Source: Rhizopus arrhizus (lineage: Eukaryota; Mucoromycota; Mucoromycetes; Mucorales; Rhizopodaceae). Taken from it: a DNA stretch of 64,000 nt. Under the pieces are notes generated by a model. It was not told the DNA's origin, made no database searches, and saw only the letters and a program-made list of their open reading frames with translations. Numbering within the stretch: the stretch's first letter is position 1; each line of letters starts with the position of its first letter. The translations under genes and the position numbers were made by a program. Positions 24,144 to 35,233 of the stretch are shown here, one piece after another. The stretch is taken from contig JAKZZE010000002.1 in assembly GCA_024220505.1 (NCBI GenBank), positions 248,001 to 312,000 of the forward strand, written 5' to 3'.

Positions 24144-24732
24144 TTACGCATCTTCTTCGAGGAAATTTTGCTGAGTCTCCGCATTAGCAACGACTTCTGC
24201 GAAATTAGCATCCTTGTCTTTTTCAAGTCTCATTCGAATGATTTCGTAAATAGCTTTTTGTGTTCTTTTATCTAATCTTTGCAACTTTTTTTCTACATCA
24301 CGTTTCAAATCCCAATTTGGTTTTTTTGGTGCTAAATTAAAAAGATCCTGTTTTGAATTATGTAAATATCATACATGTTTACGCCTTTATTTTTGCCTTA
24401 TTTACCACTTCTTCCTTTTCCTTTTCGGCGTGCTCTGCTAATGCCTCTTTTGTAAAATTTTTAGTTTCTGATTCAATCGTGTCTCCAACATCGTTTGGTG
24501 TAAAAATCTCAACATGGTTCTTTAATGTCTCGTCGTTAGGTGTATAACTTCTAAATCTTAAAGCCCTAATAATATTTAATTTAATACTGCAACAAGCGAT
24601 ACTTTATTATTATCATTATTATTACTTTTCTGCATCTTCAACAGATCTACTCTCTTGAGCCGCAGTTGACTCTAATTTTCTTTTTCTAATTGCAGCAAGG
24701 CGTTCTTTTCTTTTTTGTGCTTCTTGGTCCAT
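24144..24732 (-). CDS. CWF18: Spliceosome factor CWF18 / CCDC12 family
   Basis: Seen: three exons encode a basic coiled-coil N-terminus (MDQEAQKRKERLAAIRKRK), then LRFRSYTPNDETLK, and a C-terminal LAPKKPNWDLKRDVEKKL with KRTQKAIYEIIRMRL, the cwf18 domain core. The last intron starts at a GTAAAT donor after KEEV and ends before DLFNLAPKK. Known: Cwf18/CCDC12 is a component of the activated spliceosome (Prp19/Cdc5-associated complex). The protein is about the usual 160 residues. Its ATG (24730-24732) lies only about 37 bp from the edge of a transposon relic, so promoter and 5' UTR are probably within or beside that relic. Confidence 0.9.
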
Positions 24733-24769
24733 GAGGAAAAATACAAAAAAACAAAACAAAAAAGCTATG

Positions 24770-25400
24770 CTGTATTTCTACTTAATTTGAGAACGGCTTA
24801 GGGAAAAGCGATAAATTTAAAGTCAGAATTGGTAAAAAATTTCATAGTTGACAAACGCTCAGGAATAAGCTAATGACTTTTTGGAAAAACACAATAAAAA
24901 CTGTTTTTAAAATCGTAAATTCTTTTAAACAACTAAACATCGCTCAAAGGAAATCATGTAACGACTAACCTATCCTTGATGGTCTTTAAATGACCTTTGA
25001 ACTGGATTCCACAATGATAGGAACAAGTGTATGGCCTGCCCAAAAAGGCATTTTTTGATATCGTACTATATCTTTGACCAGAAACTTTCAGCTTGATTGA
25101 GTAAAGGAGATTAAGGCGGAAGTTTTGTGCATTTATACCTTCTTTTTTCAATGAAACTTTCTACAGTTAAAGACTTTTGGATAAGAGTACTATTCATGAA
25201 GATAAAAACTTTAAGATCATTTTTATCAAACAAGATCATCACACTTTTAATAATAAGCAAAATGATGCTAGTTCTCATGCATACTCTGGTTGCTTTTACC
25301 ATAGTATTGTTATAACTTCTTTTACTGCCAGTAGTAACGAGGTCAGGCTTTCAAAGAAAAGTGGCATCACGGATGATAATAAACATATATGCAGTTTAAT
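24770..25400 (-). pseudogene. Decayed copy of the Tc1/mariner-type transposon found intact at 27.5-29.3 kb
   Basis: Seen: the left edge aligns with the left inverted repeat of the intact element (TGTATTTCTACTTAATTTGA against TGTATTTTTCAGTAAAATTG; both later GATAAATTTAAAG). Minus-strand frames match the C-terminal transposase: LFDKNDLKVFIFMNS..IQK, VESFIEKRRYKC, and the region of SKVKYGIKRSPF. The catalytic DNAPIH block is altered (MNSTLIQKS), frames are shifted, and the N-terminal half and right repeat are missing. Same orientation as the intact copy. Inferred: a dead older copy of the same subfamily. Confidence 0.8.
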
Positions 25401-26654
25401 TTGACATATATGTAAACTGTAAGCTTGTTGTTGGATAACGTAAAAAGTTCTCTATGTGATATCTTCCATATTTGTATGACAAAAATATAACGGCTCTGAT
25501 CAAAAACATGATATGCCCCTTTCTTCAAATCAGAGCCAGTCTCGTTTTACTTATTTCACCATAAAATAAAATAAAATTGAATTTGTCCGGGAAAGTATAG
25601 TAGATGTGGATAGTTAAGACATAAGTAAGGTTACATTTGTTAAGATACAATGCTCCAGTGTTCAGGCAATCTTTAAAGTTGTCAGATTTTTACAATCTCC
25701 TCAGTATAAAAATTCTGAAAAATAAATGAAATCCTGTACCTATTTTGTTGATTATTACTGATTTAGTGTATGCATTGTCAATAAAGAGATGATAATAAGA
25801 ATATTACACCAAGTTCATAAAAGTGAAAGCAATGTATTCTATTTTTACTAATAAACTGTATATAGTACATGTTACAAAAAACAATAAACCCACTAAACTT
25901 ATTTGAGTCTTAGCCAAGACTGGGTGTCATCATGTTCTCACATTATTGTTAAATTCGATGCATTTTGATCAAGTTTATTCATACAGCCCAAAAGCAATCC
26001 AAAGCTAAATAATTTTATTCAAAAAGGCTAATGACACTTAATAATTATATTAATTGATCCAATCAAAAGCGCTTATCTGGATACCAAAAATCAAATATCA
26101 TGAAAACAACAGTAAACTTGTCAAATCTAAAATACAAGAAATATTAAAAGCAGTAGGAATTAATGAATCAATATATAGCTTGAATTGTCAGGGAGAGAAA
26201 TGAATACTAAAGAGAATTGAGGATTAAAGAAAATAAAACTACATATATAATTCAGTATAAGTGATTTTAATAATTAAAGTCTAGTTTCTTCAAATAGATT
26301 TCCCAGACTATATACCATATGTAGGGAAATTTTGTAATATTATATGTATTGATAAAGTAAGAGAAAGAAGAAAATAAAAGGGGTTTATATAATGCTGTGA
26401 TTTTTGTGTGTTTATTTTAAGGGGGATTAATCATAACTTCTTTAAGATACATAATAATAAAAACTTCTCAGAAGACCTATCCATTGGGTCATATCCATAT
26501 TTAGTTTTTGTTCCTTTGTTCATAGAATTGATATTAACAATGTTTTTGGGTTATAACATCATTTTAATTAATATCATTTTGATTAATAGCTTCAGCAGTA
26601 ACAATTTGAGTAGAGAAACAAAAGTTAGATATTAAAAGGACTCAACAGAAACAC
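25401..26654. other. AT-rich intergenic region
   Basis: No gene recognised. A short inverted repeat with arms GGCTCTGAT and ATCAGAGCC lies at about 25490-25545, flanking a 30-nt loop. The rest is A/T-rich with short unsupported ORFs (for example 26408-26635). Confidence 0.5.
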
Positions 26655-27303
26655 ATGTCAAAATATAGAATGCCTAAACAAACATTCAAGCCATCAACCC
26701 CGATCCAAAATCCAAATAGTAGTAAAAAGCCACGATTATTCTGCATCAAGACAAAGAGATGAAAAAATTTCCCTACTTGACTTAGAACACAGAGACGATG
26801 CTACGGTAAAAATTTTGTACGCTATTGCAAAAGAATCTCTTGACCACGAGATACACAACGAAGAAAAAACTGTAGAATTATTGTTAAATGTTTGCAAAGA
26901 TAATTCCATAAAATATAAAAGAATACTAGAAGCCTTGGAAGAAGATAATGGTGATACCAAACGAGCACGTTTGTACGCAAGTGATGGCTTGCTTTATGTT
27001 GAAACATGTCTAAAAAAATATTCTTGTCAAAATTTCACTTCTACTATGCCAGAGTCACTACCATTACCAGAAGCAAATAACAGTAGCAGCAGCAGCAGTC
27101 ACCAAATCCCATTAAGAGCTATTGAAACAGAAAAAGGAATTACAGATATGAAATGGGTTGCAAAATTTATTGACAATTATAAGGCTGAAAAGAAGAAAAT
27201 GAACTGGCTTTTTCAGTACTTACGCAAACCCCAAAGTCTCAAAAACACATTCAACAGCCTGAAGTCGAAAAAAAAAGAAAAAGAAAATAAGCTATACCTA
27301 TAA
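26655..27303 (+). CDS. Hypothetical protein with a MIT-like helical segment; start region uncertain
   Basis: Seen: the reliable frame runs from about 26735 to the stop at 27301-27303. It reads LLDLEHRDDATVKILYAIAKE, then helical segments, then a Ser-rich linker and a basic tail (KSKKKEKENK). The helical pattern resembles a MIT-type three-helix bundle (vesicle-sorting ATPase partners), but I cannot assign it firmly. A good start codon at 26655 (MSKYRMPKQTFKP) is one base out of phase with the rest. Two explanations fit: an intron from 26722 to 26785 (64 nt, GTAAAA to TTAG, in phase but with a cramped branch site), or one surplus A in the A5 run at 26724-26728, giving SSKSHDYSASRQRDEKIS. The second keeps protein-like sequence. 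Confidence 0.55.
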
Positions 27304-27350
27304 TAAACATTTACCAGATATATTGTAAACAGCTTGAGTTTGCATTTTTT

Positions 27351-27352
<2 letters not shown>

Positions 27353-27381
<29 letters not shown>
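27353..27381. repeat. T29 homopolymer
   Basis: Twenty-nine T in a row just after the MIT-like gene and about 170 bp before the intact transposon. Confidence 0.9.
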
Positions 27382-27549
27382 CAATGAACTCATTCTTTTT
27401 AAATTTTGATATTAAATACCTTTTCTATTTTATGTAAATAAAAGTGCAATCTTTCCCTCCAGGAACTTTGTTAAGTTCAAATAGTTGGATGAAAAAAACT
27501 CTGTTTATAGTATGGTAATTTCAGATACATGCTTTAATGTCCCCATCTA

Positions 27550-27689
27550 TTGTATTTTTCAGTAAAATTGAGAAAGGCTCTGGAATAAAATGATAAATTT
27601 AAAGCCAGATTTGATAAAATATTTTCACTAAAATTGAGAAAAGGTTAGAGCTAAATTGATAATAGCCAAGAAAAAAATTGATAAAAGCT
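27550..27689 (+). repeat. Left terminal inverted repeat (140 bp)
   Basis: Exact reverse complement of 29164-29303 up to AAAAGCT at its inner end; the next base differs. Flanked outside by TA at 27548-27549. Confidence 0.95.
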
Positions 27690-27736
27690 TAAAAAAAAAT
27701 TGAGAGAAAGATTGAGAAAATAAATTTATTTGAAAA

Positions 27737-29125
27737 CTAAAGGTTCTTTTCCATTGCTAAACATCTTTCAAAAAATCTGATAGAATGATGAATCCATCCC
27801 TGGCAGTCTTTCAAAGTTACTTTTGAACAGGACTCCATTATTCTTGGTGTCAATGTGTCGCCAGTATCAAATGGGCTTCTTTTGATACCATACTTTACCT
27901 TCGACCAGAATAGCTCAATGGGGTTGAGGAAAGGTGAATAGGGAGGAAGATAAACGCATTTGTATCCTCTTTTCTCAATAAAATTTCTTACTGTGGCAGG
28001 CTTATGAATAGGAGCATTGTCCATCACTAAGTAAAACCCTTTCATGTCGTTCTTATCCAAGACGTCCATTACGTTACTTAAATATGCTAAATAATGTTCA
28101 GTTCTCGTTCCAACTCTAGCTGTAGTTTGAATAACTTTTCCGTCTGATTTTCTTTTTTTAGATCCGGCAACTGTGATGGGCTTTCTCAAAGATATGTCGA
28201 TGACACCTTGAGATGAAATAGCTCCGAGGATTGTAATGGACGTACCTCTGGAAGCTGGAACTACTGCCTTTGCAGGTTTTCCCTTTTTCGACCAACCTCG
28301 AGTTCGCGTCATATGAAGATTAAAACCTGCTTCGTCTAAAAATATGCAGTTCTTCTCAAAATCAAACTCGCTGTCAGCCATCCATTGCATTATAGTATTT
28401 TTTCTTTTTAGAATCGTCTCTTCCGAGTTTCTAGATTCGACTATTTTCTCTAGTTTTTTCATAGACAAAGCACAGTTGTTTCTGGCATGTCTATAAACAG
28501 AAGACTTACTAACAGACAATCCAGGGAATTCCTCGTGCAGCATCTCCCACATTTGCGTAATAGTAATAGTTGCAAAATCGTCCACAATTTTTGTTAAAAA
28601 TACTGTGTGCTCTTCTTTTAAATCAGAAACAGTTCCAGCAATACGTCCTCTTTTTTTTGTTTCACGTATCTTCCCCTCTTCCGTCCATTGTTTTCGGAAA
28701 CGGTAAGCTGAACTTAAAACGATACCAGTTCGTAAAGCTGCGTCTTTTACAGGAACCATTTCTGTTATCAAGCAGATAAACTCTTCGATTTGTTCCTGGT
28801 TGTACTTTCTGTACTTCAAAGTTTTCTCATTTTCTTTATTGTTACTGGCAAGTTTCTTAGCAAATTCTTCGACAGTGGGCTTTGCTAGTTTATCGTTACT
28901 TTCATTCTCATTTTCACTATTATCTTCGTTATAGTTATTCTCTTCTGAGTCAAGAGCTCCCAGTTCTTCATTAACTTCTTCATCGAGATCCATAGCGTCT
29001 GAGGAAGGCATAGCGGTTACCCATTTAGATCTCATCATAGACATCATGCTAACATAAATCTCGGTAGTTTGTCCCTCTTCCTCTTGTTGGAGGCTTAATT
29101 CATTCATTTCAAAATCAGTGTTCAT
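27737..29125 (-). CDS. DD34E transposase (Tc1/mariner superfamily)
   Basis: Seen: 462 residues, intronless. An acidic N-terminus is followed by an HTH region (VKDAALRTGIVLSSAYRFRK), a GRIAG basic linker, a second HTH (LSVSKSSVYRHARNNCALSM) and a DDE_3 catalytic domain. The acidic triad is visible as LDEAGFNLHM (D1), MDNAPIH (D2) and NPIELFW (E) with 34 residues between D2 and E. YLPPYSPFLNPIE is the usual family block. Known: these enzymes cut and paste elements at TA sites. All catalytic residues are present and no frame break is visible, so the enzyme may be active. The short distance to the right repeat fits expression from that repeat. Confidence 0.95.
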   Translation of the reverse strand: MNTDFEMNELSLQQEEEGQTTEIYVSMMSMMRSKWVTAMPSSDAMDLDEEVNEELGALDSEENNYNEDNSENENESNDKLAKPTVEEFAKKLASNNKENEKTLKYRKYNQEQIEEFICLITEMVPVKDAALRTGIVLSSAYRFRKQWTEEGKIRETKKRGRIAGTVSDLKEEHTVFLTKIVDDFATITITQMWEMLHEEFPGLSVSKSSVYRHARNNCALSMKKLEKIVESRNSEETILKRKNTIMQWMADSEFDFEKNCIFLDEAGFNLHMTRTRGWSKKGKPAKAVVPASRGTSITILGAISSQGVIDISLRKPITVAGSKKRKSDGKVIQTTARVGTRTEHYLAYLSNVMDVLDKNDMKGFYLVMDNAPIHKPATVRNFIEKRGYKCVYLPPYSPFLNPIELFWSKVKYGIKRSPFDTGDTLTPRIMESCSKVTLKDCQGWIHHSIRFFERCLAMEKNL

Positions 29126-29163
29126 TGATATTTTAAAAGGAAGACTTTCTCAATTTTTTTCTG

Positions 29164-29303
29164 AGCTTTTATCAATTTTTTTCTTGGCTATTATCAATTT
29201 AGCTCTAACCTTTTCTCAATTTTAGTGAAAATATTTTATCAAATCTGGCTTTAAATTTATCATTTTATTCCAGAGCCTTTCTCAATTTTACTGAAAAATA
29301 CAA
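29164..29303 (-). repeat. Right terminal inverted repeat (140 bp)
   Basis: Exact reverse complement of 27550-27689. Its inner end is about 40 bp from the transposase start codon, so the repeat probably also holds the transposase promoter. Flanked outside by TA at 29304-29305. Confidence 0.95.
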
Positions 29304-29828
29304 TACAAAAACGTTTTTCTTGAGTTCTGCTTCTATCAGTTTCTGACTTTTTCTGACTTGAATTTTATTCTCTATCTTTATTTAAATTGCGCTGCTAAAG
29401 ATAGCTTATTCAGTATACCGTTTGGATTTGCGCTACAGATCAATAGTGTTCTTTACATCATTAAAAAAAAAAGAGGCCCTTTTTAAACCAGACAGTTTCC
29501 ATTCAGCTCTTGTTAATTTATATATTTGAGTAACAAAGCAAAAAAAGCCCTACATTTACGGAAAAAAGGAAAATGGACTTACATGTTTAATGAACCAGAT
29601 ATTTTTAACGTGAAGAGAATGAAAAAAATATATATTTTTCAAAAAAGTGTGTAGCTTGCTTTCTTTGCTTGCATAATCATTTGAATTTAGATCTTTAAAA
29701 GCAAGTTTTATGGTGGATATCGTCATTAGCTAAGAAATCACTCAGCACTAACAACAGACACTTTCAAATTGAGAATTGATTTTTGTCGGGATTTGATATA
29801 CTCTTTTTCTTTCTACAAATATACCAAC
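29304..29828. other. Intergenic region upstream of AKR1
   Basis: AT-rich sequence between the transposon edge and the AKR1 start. It presumably carries the AKR1 promoter; no specific element is convincing. Confidence 0.4.
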
Positions 29829-32241
29829 ATGAGTGTAGAAGACAAACGACCATTGTTGACAGACAATGAGATACTACCTAATGCTCAACAACAACAAGCA
29901 ACTGTTTCAATTTCAAATGAACAAGTAACGGCTAATGTTACTGCAGAGAGCAGTAAGTGACACTCTTCCCCTTTAACAAAAAGAGGGCTGAGCAAAAACG
30001 ATACTAAGAGATTTCTACAAATAGCCACTACTATATTTGAAGCTGCACAAAGAGGGTCTTTTCAAACAATACGATACTTACTTGATAACAAATTAGCTAC
30101 TGTTCACGATGTTGATGCACAAGGGGCAACACCACTTCATTATGCAACATTAGCAAATAACGACGTATGTTTGAAATATCTTATTGATAGAGGTGCCACT
30201 GTTGATGCACCCGGAGGTGATTTAAAAGCAACGCCTTTGCATTGGGCATGTCGGTAAGGGAAGAATAAAAAAAAGGTTCGTGTGTAATTGAACAAAACAT
30301 GTGTATTAGACAAGGACGACTTGCTGCTGTTCATCGTTTAATAAGGGAAGGAGCTGACCCATCATTGAAAGATGGCCAAGGATTCAACGCACTCCATCTA
30401 GCTGTTCACTCATCACAAGCTTTACTTGTATTGTACTTACTTTATCTGGATATGGATGTGGACGTTGCAGACAATGTCGGAGGACATACACCCTTGATGT
30501 GGGCAGCTTATCAAGGTCATGCACAATCGGTTGATTTGCTATTGAGATTTGGTGCCAACATTACAACCACAGATCATGCACAACTTACACCACTTCATTG
30601 GGCAGCAGTCAGAGGCAATAAGATGTGTATAAGAAAGCTATTGGAATATGGTGCTGATGTCAATGCAAAAGATCAAACAGGAAAGACAGTCATGGACTTT
30701 ATACGTGAAAAGAAATTGGAAAAAATCTGGGAGAGAGCTGTTTTAGAATTGGATGTGTTTGCTGAAGGAAATCCTAGTCAGATATCACTTGTAGGGAGAT
30801 ACCCGGGTTCACGTGGAAAACCTCTACCCAAGGTAATGAAAAAAAGTACGTTTTTATGAGAAAAACGATTGGAAAAGAATAACGTTTTTAAATATATGTT
30901 ACATACCATTTTTAGCGTACGGTCAATACGATAGCCTATGTAGTTCCTTTCTTTGTCATGGGCTTTGCATTAAAGTGCCTTGCTATGTTTCCTTGGTTTG
31001 GTGGGTTACCATTGGCCCTGTTGATATTTACTGCCATGCATATGGCAATGACAAAATACGTAGTTCAAATACCAAGTCATGATGCTCTTTGGAAGACACC
31101 TTATTTTTCAAGCATATTTCAAGCCTCTGCATTTTGGGTGATTGTTACTTGGATGCGAATCCTATTGCCTTGTAAGAACGCGTCTTTTTCTTGCTTAAAA
31201 ATATTAATATTTTTTGTTATTATTACACAGCTACATCACAATTACTGTTTGCACATTTGATTTTTATTGTCACTTTTTTCACTGCCATGCTTGCCTTTTT
31301 CAAGGCTGTGTCATCTGATCCAGGGTTTATAAAGAACGATCTTTCTCGAGAAAAGCAGCGAATGGTAGTAGAGGAATTAGCGAATGACAATTGCTTGGAT
31401 ATTCGACACTTTTGTCTTACATGCTTAATCAAGAAACCACTGAGATCAAAGCATTGTAAGATATGTAATCGTTGTGTTGCCAAATTTGATCAGTAAGGCT
31501 TTTTGCTGTTATGTAGGATATGTATACTAATATTATATGTAGCCATTGCCCTTGGATATTTAATTGTATTGGAGTAAAGAACCACAGGCCCTTTGTGATT
31601 TATTTATTGAATATGATTATTGCCATCATTACCTTTACTGTGATATCCTTCAACTGTAAATTAGTTTTTTATTAGAAATAGTTTTTGCTTTTTTAACTGC
31701 TTCTTTAATAGATCTGTCAATGACTGCACCTATCTATGACCACGGACCAGAAAGTACATGTTTATTAGGATCAACAATATGTGGTTACTTTGACTATGAT
31801 ACCTGGACATTATCATTGACTATTTGGGTTGTATTTCAATTAACCTGGTCCGTATTTTTACTTGGTGTTCAATTCTATCAAGTAGGCGTTGGCATAACAA
31901 CCAATGAAAGTGCCAACATGAATCGATACTCCTACATGAATACAGACACAAGTCTTTTGTCCGTTGGTGGAGGGACGGCTGGCACAGATGGACCTTCTCT
32001 ATCAGAAGAAGGCAGAGGTCACCATCATCAGCACGGGTCAAATTTCTGTCCTTGTTTACAACTTGTAGCTGGAGCACATGCGGTACACAAGGCCCGAAGA
32101 AGAACAAAAGCTGGCAACGTATTTGATCACGGATGTTGGAATAATTGTCTTGATTTCTGGACTGAACCCAATGCAATTAATTATCATGAACTTTACGATA
32201 TACGACAATTAAGTAAACAAACAGGAGTGATGGAAGCATAG
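29829..32241 (+). CDS. AKR1: Ankyrin-repeat DHHC palmitoyltransferase (Akr1/HIP14 type)
   Basis: Seen: seven exons (29829-29952, 30025-30253, 30310-30832, 30916-31171, 31231-31492, 31543-31655, 31712-32241) encode 678 residues. Six or so ankyrin repeats (TPLHYATLAN, NALHLAVHS, TPLMWAAYQGH, TPLHWAAVRGN) lead into two membrane segments. Then follows the cysteine-rich DHHC domain (CLTCLIKKPLRSKHCKICNR, FDHHCPWIFNCIGVKNHR, with DHHC split by an intron), two more membrane segments and a cytoplasmic tail with HGCWNNCLDFW. Known: Akr1-type enzymes S-acylate proteins at Golgi/endosomal membranes; the yeast enzyme has DHYC, here it is DHHC. The first intron has a clear TACTAA branch. Stop is 17 bp from the convergent SWT1 stop. 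Confidence 0.95.
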
Positions 32242-32258
32242 AATAATAAATTATTATT

Positions 32259-33389
32259 TTAATAATATTTTGAAGCATGTATAGAAGCCCAAGTAGAACG
32301 ATCTGACTTAATTAAGGGAGGGCTTATTTCAATGGGTGGTGGTGTAGGTCTCCTTGGGGCTTTTAATGTAGGTGATTCTTTTGCCCATTTACTATTTATT
32401 GCACCACTTTGAAAATGTTGTGCAAGAGGACCATCATCGTCATCTATTAACATATCATGGTCTTCATGGATTACGATGTATTCATCATCAATATCCATAC
32501 CCTTTTCTGATTTAGTCATAGAGAGAACAAGATAAAGATCTGGAGACTTACATGATCCTCTTGGGTTATTATTTCTTTTTTCACATTTATAGGTACTTTT
32601 TGACCTATTTGGTTCATAAACTCTTCCATTTTTGGCTTTGACTCTGCTGAAATAGAATCAATATCATGCACCATGACTTTTATACAAAGGTTTCTATCGT
32701 TGGATAACAAAATTATTTTTTTTTGTGTCATGGATTGAAAATACATGCAGCAATCTAATATCAAATCATCTCCTCTCAATCTATCATTCTTTACACGCAA
32801 ATCAGAGGTCAATTAGGCACACCTTTTCTATATTATATTGGCTTACTTGTATGCTTTTTGAATTCATGGTTTCATGCAATTTTTGTCCTCTTAAAGATTT
32901 GGTTTTGTTTCTTAGTTGATCTTCTATGAATTTCATGGCCTTTCTTGATAAAATTGGTAAATCTTTTTTGTCAGTTGAACTTTTAAAGAAACCCTGTTAA
33001 AATGTGTAAACATGGCGTGTTTAACATCTATCTTTTTAACCTTTAAACCATCTAATTCTCTAATGACAACCCAAGGTATCAATATTAATAAGTTACCGGG
33101 TTTTTCCTCTGCTATTTTTAATAAAGCTTGAAGGTAACCCAAATTTGATATAAGAAAGTTTGTGTCGACAACAGCAATTTGAGAAAAACTGTGGACATCT
33201 TTTTATGTTTTGTAAATAAATGTCTTTTTTTGCGGTTGATAACGTTGATATACCTTTATAATTGGTATTAAATAAAGAAACGTCTAACGTGACATCTTGG
33301 TGATGTGAACGAATAGATTCAATTTGTGCATTAACTTCATTAATGAATTCAGGACCGTCAATGTCCATAATGTCAATTGTGTCAGTCAT
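32259..33389 (-). CDS. SWT1: PIN-domain endoribonuclease Swt1 family
   Basis: Seen: five exons. A short acidic N-terminus (MTDTIDIMDIDGPEF) is followed by a PIN domain: QIAVVDTNFLISNLGYLQALL, LILIPWVVIRELDGLK, then AMKFIEDQL, NDRLRGDDLILDCCMYF, and KIILLSNDRNLCIK. The conserved acidic residues of PIN nucleases (Asp in VVDTN, Glu in RELD, Asp in GDDLILDC, Asp in SNDRN) are all present. The C-terminus is acidic then Pro-rich. Known: Swt1 is an endonuclease tied to nuclear pore-associated quality control of mRNPs. The last intron is best ended at AAAAG before GMDIDDEY, in phase 0. The protein is much shorter than animal SWT1. Confidence 0.87.
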
Positions 33390-33578
33390 GCTGTCTGTTT
33401 TATAGGCTGAAAGAAAATCAAAAAAAAAAAAAAAAAAACCTTTATTTATTTCTTTTTCAAAAAAAAAAAAAGTGAGAAAAATAATAATAATAATATACAA
33501 CGAAATATAAGAAAAGATATGATGACAGAAAATAAAATAGAGTGCTTCATCCACACAAACAAAAATTACATAACACTA

Positions 33579-35233
33579 TTAACTGATATAGAGTCCACAC
33601 GATAATAAAGAATCTTCATTTGCTACTGTTGCATTTGGTTGATATCCACTGTTGTTCCAATACATGTTTGGGTTCACATAACCATTATTATACAAGTCTG
33701 GATATTCAATTGGATAACCAATGTTGGATGAGGATTGTTCGATAAAATGAACAAGACGTCTTGTTTCTTCATGATTTTGTATTAGTGCAAGTAATTCTTG
33801 TTTTAAATGATGCTGGAGCCCCTTTAATGTATGTCTAAAGAATCTAGATGCCTGCTTACCCTCTGTAAAGTCAGAGCATTGGACCCACACAGGCGTAACC
33901 AGACTTGCTGTACTTGATTTTCTCTTTTTGTCACCTTCTTTTTCTTCTGTTTCTGAACTAACTGCAGTCGATTCCATGTAAAATAAAGGCGGTTCGCTTA
34001 TATCAAAATGAACTTCGGCTAATCCATCATGTTCCCCACTGACATATTCAATACTACTCACTGCATCTTGAGTAACTTCCATTTTAAAGTGGCATCCACC
34101 ATCAACAATATGCCATGCAAATGTACGTGTATCAGGACGATAGACGCAGACGAGATCTGTTTCATTCATCCTGAGTCGATGCCATGTACCAACAGTTAGT
34201 GTGGTTGTACTTAGGTATAAATCTTTAGGTTCTTTTTCTTCATCTTCTTCATCTTCTTCATTTATTGTAGCTGGTTTTTTCTCCTTGTTCTTGGACATGA
34301 CTAAATTGGATGGGTTTATAGTTTCATTAACGGAATCTATATAAAAGATATATTTAGACTATTTGAAGGGAGAAGGGAGTGGATGATTATTTTACCAGGA
34401 GATGAAATCCAAACTTCTTCTACTTCAGAAGCGGCCTTTTTTGAATTTTTATTCATGACATCATTGTTAGCAGTTGCTAAGACAACAGTCGGACCTGCAT
34501 CAGGTACAGATATCAAGGTGGGTATGGTAGATGATTTGAGTGAATGAATTGGACTTGGAGAAGGAGAAGGACCGTGTAAATATTCAGGGAACTCCAAACC
34601 GATATCATTCAAATCATAAGGTGGCATGCTTTGTCTTGACATTTCTGCGGTATTAGGATAAAACATGACAGGAGGAGGAGTAAAGGTATTATTGAGATGA
34701 GAAGGAGGTGGAGGAGGGGGCATAAACATTTGTTGACGGTGATAATGTTGTATAGCATCTACACTTTGAGCACGTGGCATATTATTAGCCATTCTACTGC
34801 CATGATGATTGACAGCTGTAGGATTAAAATAATAATTCAAAGGCTGTTGATGCTGTTGTTGTACACCATATGTTTGCTGCTGTTGTTGGTATTGATAAAG
34901 TTGTGCACGAACAGAGGCTTGATGCATTTGCATCTGTGCTCTCTTTTGCATATGCTTTACTTTGGCTCTTCTATTTTGAAACCAGATTTGAATCGATCTT
35001 TCACTCATCTGAAGTTGCTCGGCCAATTGTTTTCTAAGTTTTGAATTTGGGCTGACATTAACTGCAAAAGTATCTTCTAATACTGATAATTGATCAGCAG
35101 TGGCTCTTGTTCTTTTACGAACTGGTTGACTGGATTGTGTAGTATTATTATTCGTATCTTCATTTGTTTCATTTTCATGAGTAGACCATGATTGATCGTT
35201 ATCATTATTATTGCCGTTTAATAAAGAGGCCAT
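33579..35233 (-). CDS. Homeodomain transcription factor with a conserved C-terminal domain
   Basis: Seen: exon 1 encodes an Asn-rich head, then a homeodomain (residues about 38-98: RKRTRATADQLSVLEDTF through SERSIQIWFQNRRAKVKHM, with the WFQNR helix 3 and its Asn). Gln-rich and Pro/His-rich low-complexity regions follow. After one intron (near 34337-34394), exon 2 begins DSVNETINPSNLVMSKNKEKK. It carries a second conserved segment (LYLSTTTLTVGTWHRLRM, TDLVCVYRPDTRTFAWHIVD, FKMEV). Known: a similar pair of domains occurs in fungal Phx1/Pah1-like homeobox regulators of stationary-phase or development. Inferred: nuclear DNA-binding regulator. Targets unknown. Confidence 0.85.

Larger units (their letters stand above)
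27550..29303 (-). mobile_element. Intact Tc1/mariner-superfamily DNA transposon, 1754 bp
   Basis: Seen: terminal inverted repeats of 140 bp that are identical at every position I compared, starting TTGTATTTTTCAGTAAAATT. They flank a single uninterrupted transposase gene on the minus strand. TA dinucleotides sit at both outer edges (27548-27549 and 29304-29305), the usual Tc1/mariner target duplication. The repeats contain repeated AATTGAGAAA-like motifs that could be transposase binding sites. Perfect repeats and an open frame suggest recent insertion and possible activity. It lies in intergenic DNA between the MIT-like gene and AKR1. Confidence 0.95.
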
